This document shows, piece by piece, positions 9,901 to 16,216 of a stretch of 64,000 nucleotides of DNA (position 1 is the first letter of the stretch; the number at the start of each line of letters is the position of its first letter). This stretch comes from Prevotella sp. (lineage in GTDB: Bacteria; Bacteroidota; Bacteroidia; Bacteroidales; Bacteroidaceae), in the NCBI GenBank assembly GCA_015060485.1, contig SUYI01000011.1, forward strand, positions 1 to 64,000, read 5' to 3'. The notes under the pieces are model-generated. The model did not search any database. It had not been told where the DNA came from and worked only from the letters and a program-made list of their open reading frames with translations. Made by a program: the position numbers and the translations under genes.

Positions 9901-10726
9901 CGAGGGCACTTCCGACAAGTATCCTCAGCTGGCTGCCATGAACCGCGGTGTGAACTGGCAGGCCATCTCTGACCTCTATATCGAGGATGCCGGATATTTC
10001 CGCCTGCAGAACGTGACCATCGGTTACGACTTTGCCAAGTCGCTGCTGAAGAAGACCCTCTTCCAGCAGTGCCGCGTCTACTTTGCTGCCCAGAACCTGT
10101 TCACCATCACCAAGTACAAGGGTATGGATCCTGAGAACGGCCGTGCCATCAACGACAGCGAGCCTTGGGTAACAGGTGTCGACATCGGTAACTATCCTCA
10201 GCCCCGCACCTATCTGGTCGGTGTGAACATCAAGTTCAAGGGTAAGGATGCTCCTAAGGCAGAAACCAAGACTGTCTATGTGAAGGACGATGCAGAGATC
10301 AACCGTCTGAATGGTGAGTTGAACCAGCTACGTGCTGAGCTCGACGCTTGCCGCAACCGTGCTCCTGAGACCAAGGTCATCAAGGAAGAAAGTGTTATCA
10401 CCTTCCCCTATCTGGTGAACTTCGTCATCAACAAGACCGACGTTGTGAACCGCGAACAGGTGAACCTTGAGACCATTGCCAAGATGATTAAGGCTGCTTC
10501 TGGCAAGAAGTTCAACGTCGTTGGCTATGCCGACAACACTACCGGTACTCCCGAGAAGAACGCTCAGCTGGCTCAAAGCCGTGCACAGAACGTTTACGAC
10601 CTGCTGGTCAACCAGTATGGTGTATCTCGCGACAGCCTCGTACTCGACTCTAAGGGTGGTGTGGACAATATGTATCTGAACGATCCACAGCTCAGCCGCT
10701 CGGTAGTTATCTCTGAGGTGAAGTAA
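6998..10726 (+). CDS. SusC-like TonB-dependent transporter with C-terminal OmpA-like domain
   Basis: A 1242-residue outer-membrane protein. A signal peptide (about 1-29) is followed by a carboxypeptidase-D-regulatory-like domain (about 40-120), a TonB-box-like DEVVVVGYG, a plug domain (about 125-245) and a beta-barrel that ends at LVGVNIKF, residue 1080, where SusC proteins normally stop. Here another 162 residues follow. A charged heptad-like segment (about 1095-1120) leads into an OmpA-like domain with Asp1179 (YADNTTG) and Arg1195 (AQSRAQ) at the positions that bind diaminopimelate in OmpA_C domains. The C-terminus of the barrel faces the periplasm, so the extra domain can tether the importer to peptidoglycan. 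SusD lies 43 bp downstream. Mannan-oligosaccharide import is inferred from the divergent enzyme operon. Confidence 0.93.
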   Translation: MNQKIRKTALLMGACSLLGLYSPVAANAENSVQAVQQSTKKVTGTVSDAMGPVIGASVVEKGNTSNGVITDFDGNFAINVKPGATLVISYIGYTTQEIAVGDRASISVTLQEDNALLDEVVVVGYGVQKKKLVTGATVEVKGEDIAKLNTTQVLGALQSQSPGVAIQAVGGQPGDGFKIAIRGAGTNGDTKPLYVIDGVAGGDINNLNPADIERIDVLKDAASCAIYGSAAANGVILVTTKQGKEGSIELSYDGNIGWQNIYRLPQMLTAQQYMQVMDLARYNSGESPRNWANYFQGQEALLAAYQNGTNAGTDYVEALRNKNAITTSHSMNIAGGGSLSKFSLGVGYQYQDGTFGGDYAKSDYRRLTARLNSDHVIWRNSKGLDIIKIGENIYYSHKNNQGIQQGNQYANTLSNMLRANPLIPIYNADGNFFGYNDLSSMGMFGYTSYATNPIASLTYNQGANNKSESHNLNAVAYVEIQPIKGLTYRGQVNYNYSSWSWRAYLPTYKLNDQGDMRTTDQATNQLGHGWGWGMTHTLNYKFDLSQHHFDLLAGTEYSESRPNFGFSLNATASNAIVADLKHAYMSLMKNNTEATVSGSPYGDSRGMSYFGRLNYDYAEKYMFSAIIRADGSSVFAPGHRWGYFPSFSAGWVVSNENFLKNSSWLSFLKLRAGWGQNGNKSIGAFQYEAAFAYDAYSMYSFNNTKDVPTKGASLSRLKNEELTWETSEQLDLGFDARFLGGKLSLNFDWYRKTTKDLLLYVPVSPTTGFDTQLKNAGTVRNTGIEVALNWRDRIGKDFEYSIGYNIAYNKNKVTEVNSSQKYNNGGNDLLAQGTGYMARFEEGQPIGYFWGYKTAGPIQNAADLAAYTATLKDGDPANSLQGADLKVGDLKFVDTNGDGIITADDKTYLGDPNPDVTMGITLGANWKGFDLNVTGYAALGQQVARSYRKFTDGEYENFTTEVFDYWNGEGTSDKYPQLAAMNRGVNWQAISDLYIEDAGYFRLQNVTIGYDFAKSLLKKTLFQQCRVYFAAQNLFTITKYKGMDPENGRAINDSEPWVTGVDIGNYPQPRTYLVGVNIKFKGKDAPKAETKTVYVKDDAEINRLNGELNQLRAELDACRNRAPETKVIKEESVITFPYLVNFVINKTDVVNREQVNLETIAKMIKAASGKKFNVVGYADNTTGTPEKNAQLAQSRAQNVYDLLVNQYGVSRDSLVLDSKGGVDNMYLNDPQLSRSVVISEVK

Positions 10727-10769
10727 TCACATTAACTTACAAACGTATAAACTCAGAAAACATAAGAAT

Positions 10770-12560
10770 ATGAAAAAGATATTTTTAATGGCTACAGCCG
10801 TTGTCGCATTCGGACTTGCTTCCTGTGACATCGACAATGTAGAGAACATCGGCGAAATGTCTACGAGTGAGTTCCCCAAGACGGATGCTGACATCGAGGC
10901 AGTTTTGGCTGGTGTCTATCAGAACCTGAACACGACGCACGCCAACCCGCAGTGCTCGTTCCTCTATGCAGCCTGTCTGGCATCTGACGACCAGCTGGGC
11001 GGTGGCGGAACCAACGATAAGCTGATGCAGGCTGAGGACTTGCTCTGTAACTACAATGCAGACATGACCAACCAGTTCTATTCAGACCGTTTCTCCGGTG
11101 TGGCCCGTGCCAACACCCTTATCAAGGTGCTGACCGAAGCCTCGATGTCAGAGGACATCAAGAAAATCGGTCTTGCTGAGACCAAATTCCTGCGTGCCTT
11201 CTACTATTACGAGTTGGCATCTATGTACGGAAACGTGCCCTTGGTGACTGACCCTGAACAGGAAAACAGCTCGCAGGGTGATGTCAAGGTGCTGTGGGCG
11301 CAGATTCTGCAAGACTTGCGTGATGCTGTCGAGAGTCTGCCTGCCGTACGTCGCTCTGACGGCCGTATCGATAAGTACACCGCTGAAGCTATGCTGGGCC
11401 GCGCCTGGCTGTTCTATACCGGTTTCTATGGCAATGGCACATCAACAGCCGATTTGGTTAGCACTACCTACAACCCGCTGACTTCTGTCAGTCTGAACGA
11501 CGGCACCACGCTGACCAAGCAGGATGTCATCAACTACATCGACGACTGTGTCAACAATTCCGGTTACGAGCTGGTTCCCGACTTCCGCAATCTGTGGGCA
11601 TACGCCAACAGCAAGACTATCGGTGACTATGCACTCTACAAGGATGCCGGTCTGAAGTGGGTCGAGGACGACAACGCTGTCAATCCGGAATCGATGTTCG
11701 CCATCAAGTTCAACAAGCTGGCTTCGTGGAGCACTACCATCGGTTATGCCAACGGTATTGCCCTGCACTTCGGTGTTCGCGGCGGTCAGGATGTAGGCAA
11801 CACCTTCCCCTTCGGACAGGGCTGGGGCGCAGGACCTGTGGCTCCGAACCTCGTGAACGACTGGAAGGCTGCCGAGCCTAACGACATGCGTCTGCAGGCT
11901 ACCATTGCCGACGTCAACGACCCGTTGGAAATGCCTGCTTACGTCCATGGCGGTGGCTCTTGGGTTGACTTCGTACAGGAGTCTGACTACTATTCAAAGA
12001 AGTGGTCGCCCATCTGCGCCAAGAACGACGGTACCGTGAAAGGTACCGACGGCAATGAGCCTCCTGAATACGTATTCTGCTTCGAGACCGTGATGTATCC
12101 CGGTAAGTGGGAAACCTCTGGTGAGAACAACTTCCAGCTGTCGAACATCCACGACCTCGTACTTATCCGCTTTGCCGACGTGCTGCTCATGCAGTCGGAG
12201 CTGAAGGAAGATGTTTCGGGTATTAATAAGGTACGCGCAAGAGCCGGTCTGCCCGCCATCAGCGGCTACTCGCTGCAGGCCCTGCAGAACGAGCGCCGCT
12301 GGGAGCTGGCCTGTGAGGGCATCCGCTGGAACGACATCCGCCGCTGGCACATTGCTGCCGTTCAGCTCGCCAAGCAGGAGAATCAGCCCATCTACTATTG
12401 TGGCAATCCTGACACGAATACTGCCCACAACGGCGGCTATGCAGCCCGCTACAATGCTACGGCAGGTTTCCAGAAGATGCCTGAGACTCAGGTTGCTTTG
12501 GGAACCGTGAAGCAGAATGATGGTTGGACGGATGCTACCAGTGAATATAACGGCTGGTAA
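10770..12560 (+). CDS. SusD-like glycan-binding lipoprotein
   Basis: A 596-residue lipoprotein with signal peptide MKKIFLMATAVVAFGLASC (Cys19). The SusD/RagB pattern is visible throughout: an N-terminal TPR-like helical part (about 90-240, containing ETKFLRAFYYYELASMYG) and a C-terminal block with INKVRARAGLPA, LQNERRWELACEGIRWNDIRRW. Such proteins cap the SusC barrel at the cell surface and capture oligosaccharides. It lies between susC and a third lipoprotein gene, with short spacers and no internal terminator. Confidence 0.95.
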   Translation: MKKIFLMATAVVAFGLASCDIDNVENIGEMSTSEFPKTDADIEAVLAGVYQNLNTTHANPQCSFLYAACLASDDQLGGGGTNDKLMQAEDLLCNYNADMTNQFYSDRFSGVARANTLIKVLTEASMSEDIKKIGLAETKFLRAFYYYELASMYGNVPLVTDPEQENSSQGDVKVLWAQILQDLRDAVESLPAVRRSDGRIDKYTAEAMLGRAWLFYTGFYGNGTSTADLVSTTYNPLTSVSLNDGTTLTKQDVINYIDDCVNNSGYELVPDFRNLWAYANSKTIGDYALYKDAGLKWVEDDNAVNPESMFAIKFNKLASWSTTIGYANGIALHFGVRGGQDVGNTFPFGQGWGAGPVAPNLVNDWKAAEPNDMRLQATIADVNDPLEMPAYVHGGGSWVDFVQESDYYSKKWSPICAKNDGTVKGTDGNEPPEYVFCFETVMYPGKWETSGENNFQLSNIHDLVLIRFADVLLMQSELKEDVSGINKVRARAGLPAISGYSLQALQNERRWELACEGIRWNDIRRWHIAAVQLAKQENQPIYYCGNPDTNTAHNGGYAARYNATAGFQKMPETQVALGTVKQNDGWTDATSEYNGW

Positions 12561-12595
12561 TCCGTATGTGTAGAATCATTAAAAAAGAAGACAAG

Positions 12596-14089
12596 ATGAA
12601 AAAATCAATATTATTCATGGTTGCAGCCCTCGGTTTGCTGACCGCCTGCGACCCTTCGAAGGACAGCATCGACATGCCAGGCAACTCCAGTCTGACTAAA
12701 GAGCAGCTGACAAGTGGCTTCTCGGTAGTGCAGTATGCCGACGAGGATTATACCACGCAGGCTGCCGATGGTAACTACTTCACGTTCACCACCTCTCCCT
12801 CACGCGTAGTAAGAATCTACCAGTTGGACGACGATAAGAATGAGAACGTGCTTTCTGCAGGTACTGCCAATGGTAAGTTCAAGATTGTCCCCAAGCGTGG
12901 CAATCCCACCGAGCAGACATACTATATTGAGACCCGCGACTTCAACGGTAACATCATTACCGGCGAGAAGACCGCTACCGTCTATGTGCCTCAGGAACTG
13001 GAGCCCGCTGTACGCTGGCTCGCCAGCGATGCCCACGGCAGCAAGACCTGGAAGTGGGACACCGAGTTCCGCGAGGACGGCGCCGTATGGGGTAACTTCG
13101 GTTATGCTGCCGGCGACGACTGGACGAGTGGCATCTGGTGGGGCACTACTCCCGAGGGGCTGACGGGGCAGCTGCAGCACTCTGACAAGGATGTAGCTAC
13201 CGGTGAGGAGAGCGCCAATGCCAAGATGGTTATTTTCGACGACGGTAACATCATCTGCTACGACGCCGGTGGTAACCAGATCCGTAAGGGTAAGTACTCT
13301 GTAGAAGGCTGGACCGGCGAAAAGAGCCAGGCTTCAGTCGACGGCAGCCAGGCCAACTGGGCATACGGTACACTGAATACTTCTGAGGGTGCTATCCTCT
13401 TCCCGTTCAAGATCAATGGCGGTGGCGAGAAACCTACCAAGTTCGAGATCCTGCAGCTCGATGCTAACCATCTGAAGCTGGCTTACGCTGCTGCTGGCAC
13501 TGGTGGCTGGGGCGAGGCTACATGGTGGGCCTTCAAGAGCAACTCCGACGACGAGGGTGCACTGACCAACTTCTCTACCAAGTCTTGGACTTGGGACACC
13601 GAATTCCGTGAAAACGGAGCTGTCTGGGGTAACGTGGGCTATGCTGCTGGCGACGACTGGACAAGTGGCATCTGGTGGGGTGCTACTCCAGAGGAGCTGA
13701 CGGGTCAGCTGCAGCACTCTGACAAGGATGTAGCTACCGGTGAGGAGAGCGCCAATGCCTACATGACCTTCGACTGGACTACCGGCAAGGTGAAGTCTTA
13801 CAATGCCGACGGTGCCGAAATCCGTTCTGGTAACTTTGCCGTTTCAGCATGGTACAACGGTGAGCGCAGTCAGCCTTCTGTCGACGGCAGTCAGGCTAAC
13901 TGGGCTTATGGCACACTGACTACGGACGCCGGTTCAATCCTCTTCCCGTTCAAGATTAACGGCGGTGGTGAGAAACCGACCTCGTTCGAGATTATGCAGC
14001 TCGACGGTGATCACCTGAAGCTCATCTACGCAGCTCCTGGCACAGGCGGCTGGGGTGAGGCTACATGGTGGGCCTTCAAGAAAAAGTAA
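12596..14089 (+). CDS. Surface glycan-binding-type lipoprotein with two tandem repeat domains
   Basis: A 497-residue lipoprotein (Cys18 in GLLTACDPS). The start at 12596 is preferred over an upstream ATG at 12566 because it gives a clean lipoprotein signal peptide. After an all-beta N-terminal part (about 20-145) there are two copies of a ~170-residue domain, about 149-316 and 328-497. Both contain WDTEFRE(D/N)GAVWGN, GYAAGDDWTSGIWWG, QLQHSDKDVATGEESANA, ILFPFKINGGGEKPT and TGGWGEATWWAF. The domains are rich in Trp and Asp, as in carbohydrate-binding modules. Position directly after SusD is that of SusE/SGBP-B proteins, so surface mannan binding is likely. I do not recognise the repeat domain as a named CBM family. 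Confidence 0.8.
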   Translation: MKKSILFMVAALGLLTACDPSKDSIDMPGNSSLTKEQLTSGFSVVQYADEDYTTQAADGNYFTFTTSPSRVVRIYQLDDDKNENVLSAGTANGKFKIVPKRGNPTEQTYYIETRDFNGNIITGEKTATVYVPQELEPAVRWLASDAHGSKTWKWDTEFREDGAVWGNFGYAAGDDWTSGIWWGTTPEGLTGQLQHSDKDVATGEESANAKMVIFDDGNIICYDAGGNQIRKGKYSVEGWTGEKSQASVDGSQANWAYGTLNTSEGAILFPFKINGGGEKPTKFEILQLDANHLKLAYAAAGTGGWGEATWWAFKSNSDDEGALTNFSTKSWTWDTEFRENGAVWGNVGYAAGDDWTSGIWWGATPEELTGQLQHSDKDVATGEESANAYMTFDWTTGKVKSYNADGAEIRSGNFAVSAWYNGERSQPSVDGSQANWAYGTLTTDAGSILFPFKINGGGEKPTSFEIMQLDGDHLKLIYAAPGTGGWGEATWWAFKKK

Positions 14090-14118
14090 CCACACACAAA
14101 ATCTTTCTCCATATTTTT

Positions 14119-14159
14119 CCGCCCTGCAACACCTCTGATGGTTGCAGGGCGGATTTTTA
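14119..14159 (+). terminator. Rho-independent terminator after the susCD operon
   Basis: A perfect 12-bp stem (CCGCCCTGCAAC with GTTGCAGGGCGG), a 10-nt loop and a following ATTTTTAT tract, 30 bp after the stop codon of the glycan-binding lipoprotein gene. Confidence 0.93.
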
Positions 14160-14167
14160 TAGCTTTA

Positions 14168-14199
14168 TTTGGTTATCTGAACAGAAATGATTACCTTTG
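14168..14199 (+). promoter_or_regulatory. Predicted promoter of the HU-related gene
   Basis: TTTG (14168-14171), a 20-nt spacer and TACCTTTG (14192-14199) match the consensus fully. The start codon at 14213 is only about 13 bp beyond the -7 box, so the leader is very short. Confidence 0.75.
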
Positions 14200-14212
14200 C
14201 AACAAAAAATTT

Positions 14213-14836
14213 ATGCCAAGGAAAAAAGACGGAATGCCCTTCGAGGTACACCCCACGCCTGCCAAGGGCCGTGATGGAAAGAACATAGTTTATGCCCAAC
14301 CTGCTATGCGGGACAAGTTGACGATGAGTGGCGTCGAGGATTTCTGCAGCCGTAACTACGGATTGCGCTATGGCGAACTGTCAAGAGCTTTCGACATATT
14401 TCTTCGTGCTGCCGCAGAACTGATGGCAATGGGCTATCGTGTTGATACGCCTATCGGCTCGTTTGCCCCGCGTCTGGAACTGACCCGTGAAATTACCGAT
14501 CCCGACGACGTAAAGCCCCGCGATATACGTTTCAACGGTGTCGACTACCAGCCGGGCAAGCGATGGAACGAGGCACTTGAAAGATGGAACAACGGATTCC
14601 GTCGCGTAGATAATACGAACACACAGGAACTGCTGGCAGATAAAAAACGTTTGGAAGACGTGCTGCAAAACTGTCTGCAACGCTACAACGGCTACGTCAC
14701 CGTAGGCTCTTTTGCCCGCAGCTCCGGCCTGACATACTACTCTGCCCGCAAGCAACTGAACCAATGGACTGAGGGCGACAATCCCAAACTGTTGAAGACC
14801 CGCCGAGGCCAGGAATTCATCTATACAAAGATATAG
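14213..14836 (+). CDS. HU-related DNA-binding protein with C-terminal wHTH-like part
   Basis: A 207-residue basic protein starting MPRKKDGMPFEV. The start at 14213 is used because the promoter lies between it and the upstream in-frame ATG at 14138, which would also begin inside the terminator. Residues about 1-125 resemble the HU/IHF-related proteins of Bacteroidetes (KLTMSGVEDFCSRNYGLRYGELSRAF, later GYRVDTPIGSFAPRLEL). The C-terminal part (GYVTVGSFARSSGLTYYSARKQLNQW) looks like a helix-turn-helix module. It ends 8 bp before the left arm of the inverted repeats that enclose the VapE-like gene. HU-related proteins often accompany VirE/BT4734 genes in this phylum, so a role at those repeats is plausible but not shown. 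Confidence 0.75.
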   Translation: MPRKKDGMPFEVHPTPAKGRDGKNIVYAQPAMRDKLTMSGVEDFCSRNYGLRYGELSRAFDIFLRAAAELMAMGYRVDTPIGSFAPRLELTREITDPDDVKPRDIRFNGVDYQPGKRWNEALERWNNGFRRVDNTNTQELLADKKRLEDVLQNCLQRYNGYVTVGSFARSSGLTYYSARKQLNQWTEGDNPKLLKTRRGQEFIYTKI

Positions 14837-14843
14837 CAGGACA

Positions 14844-14868
14844 AAACTATGCTATGATAGCTATAATT
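14844..14868. repeat. Left copy of perfect 25-bp inverted repeat
   Basis: The 25 bases starting AAACTATGCTATG recur exactly, reverse-complemented, at 18431-18455, about 3.6 kb away. The match stops at both ends. The repeat begins 8 bp after the HU-related gene stop codon. Confidence 0.9.
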
Positions 14869-14901
14869 AGCCGTAAGTATCTTATATTCATATAGTTATC
14901 C

Positions 14902-14964
14902 TATAGCATAGTTTTTAAAAACTGTGCTATAACTATGCTATAACTATGCTATAACTATGCTATA
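14902..14964. repeat. 11-bp iterons of the left arm
   Basis: ACTATGCTATA is present at 14932, 14943 and 14954, with a one-mismatch copy at 14921, giving four head-to-tail units. An exact inverted copy TATAGCATAGT lies at 14902-14912. The inverted copy and the first direct unit form a hairpin around TTTTTAAAAA. Confidence 0.9.
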
Positions 14965-14993
14965 ATTTCACGATGCAAAAAATCAGCCCGCTA

Positions 14994-15060
14994 TTTTGCG
15001 TGTGCCCTTATATTATTTTGCGTATGCCCGTAAGGTGTTTTGCGTATGCCCGCAAGGTTG
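14994..15060. repeat. Three 22-bp direct repeats
   Basis: Copies of TTTTGCGTATGCCCGTAAGG start at 14994, 15016 and 15038, exactly 22 bp apart; the first is more degenerate. The period is twice that of the adjacent 11-bp iterons. Confidence 0.8.
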
Positions 15061-15412
15061 CGAGATACCTTCTCGTTCCCTGCGCAAAGGCGTGTCGTAC
15101 CCGCCTCGCAGGCTTGTGTACCCCGGCGAGACGGGCAATAGTATAGCCAGGATGATACGAAGTTCAAGGATATGTATCTTTTTGGGGCAAGCCACTATAT
15201 TCTCGAAAATAATTCGTAACAGATAAGTGACAGAACACAGCACTTCCGCCCGCTTTGCCTTAATATATAATATTTAGAGCCCATTGAAAGGGGCGGCTAT
15301 CGCTCGGCGACGGAGGATACGCTTATATGAGAGAAGCGAGTCTTAAGAATGCAGAGATTATAAAAAAGAAAAATAATGAGGGAGAAATGGAACAATTTAC
15401 GAAAAGATTTCG

Positions 15413-15420
15413 TATCTTTG
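15413..15420 (+). promoter_or_regulatory. Predicted -7 box of the DUF4160/DUF2442 pair
   Basis: TATCTTTG followed by CCCC, 30 bp upstream of the DUF4160 start codon. The -33 element is weak. Confidence 0.5.
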
Positions 15421-15450
15421 CCCCGTTAGAACAATAAAACGAAAGAGATT

Positions 15451-15753
15451 ATGCCAAAGATATTTGAATACTTCGGATTCATCTTCTACTTCTACTCCAA
15501 CGAGCACGAGCCGATACACGTCCACGTGATGCACGGCGCGAGGGAGAGTATCTTCGACCTCATCATGATGGATGGCGAACTGGCCGAACTGCACGTCAGG
15601 GAGAAGCATGGAGCCGAGCCGTTGACGGAGAAGGACAAGCGCACGGCGGAGGAATTCATACGCAAGTACCACCGGAACATCATCGACAAGTGGGTGAAGT
15701 TCTTCGTCATGAAGCAGAGCGTCCGCAGCACGAATATCAAGAAGAAACTATAA
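15451..15753 (+). CDS. DUF4160 family protein
   Basis: A 100-residue protein with the DUF4160 pattern: MPKIFEYFGFIFYFYSNEH, then EPIHVHV and a basic C-terminus. No signal peptide or membrane segment is seen. It is followed after 15 bp by a DUF2442 gene. DUF4160 and DUF2442 genes are commonly adjacent and have been suggested to form toxin-antitoxin-like modules. No catalytic residues can be assigned from the sequence, so the function stays open. Confidence 0.8.
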   Translation: MPKIFEYFGFIFYFYSNEHEPIHVHVMHGARESIFDLIMMDGELAELHVREKHGAEPLTEKDKRTAEEFIRKYHRNIIDKWVKFFVMKQSVRSTNIKKKL

Positions 15754-15768
15754 GAGGAGGAACAACGT

Positions 15769-16020
15769 ATGGAGAGACTTTACATCATCAAGGCCGAGAA
15801 CGCGGGCAACCTCAGCGTCAGCCTGACGTTCAGCGACAACACCGTGCAGACGGTGGACATCGGCGAGTTCATCCGCCGCCATCCCCACCCGCAGTACAAC
15901 AAGTACCTCGACCCCCGCAAGTTTAGCCGCTTTGCCATCGAGAACGGCAACATCGTCTGGGGCAAGAACTGGGACTTGATTTTCCCCATCGAGCAGTTGC
16001 ATGCGGGGGCGGTTGTCTAA
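15769..16020 (+). CDS. DUF2442 family protein
   Basis: An 83-residue protein. The DUF2442 core is visible: VSLTFSDNTVQTVDIGEF, YLDPRKFSRFAIENGNIVWG and NWDLIFPIEQLHAG. It is encoded 15 bp after the DUF4160 gene with an AGGAGG-like ribosome binding site (AAGAGGAGG) and no promoter of its own, so the two are co-transcribed. By the usual arrangement of this pair it would be the partner or antidote, but this is inference. Confidence 0.8.
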   Translation: MERLYIIKAENAGNLSVSLTFSDNTVQTVDIGEFIRRHPHPQYNKYLDPRKFSRFAIENGNIVWGKNWDLIFPIEQLHAGAVV

Positions 16021-16156
16021 CAAGGAGTTGGGATGTTGCGAGATGTTCATGCGAAGTAGAAACACAGAGCATCTTCCAGCATAGACCTTCATTGGCAAAA
16101 AACTTCAAAAGAAGAGTAATATTTAACCGATTTTAGGTAAAAAGAGGCAGAAAAGA

Positions 16157-16188
16157 CTTGCAAATCAGGGAAAAATTTTGTATCTTTG
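16157..16188 (+). promoter_or_regulatory. Predicted promoter of the VapE-like gene
   Basis: CTTG (16157-16160), a 20-nt spacer and TATCTTTG (16181-16188), 28 bp before the start codon at 16217. Confidence 0.65.
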
Positions 16189-16216
16189 CATCAAAACCAA
16201 TTGAATAAGGAAACAC

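Larger units (their letters stand above)
14837..15450. other. Intergenic region with iterated repeats; no credible gene
   Basis: This 614-bp stretch holds the left inverted-repeat arm, four tandem 11-bp repeats, three 22-bp repeats and, at its right end, the promoter of the DUF4160 gene. Short reading frames on both strands (for example 14996-15226) run through the repeats and look like chance products. The 15060-15240 part continues with weak GC-rich echoes of the 22-bp repeat. Confidence 0.6.

Noticed and set aside
14996..15226. Possible small proteins in the 22-bp repeat region
   Set aside because: Frames exist on both strands only because the repeats lack stops; no ribosome binding site or promoter.
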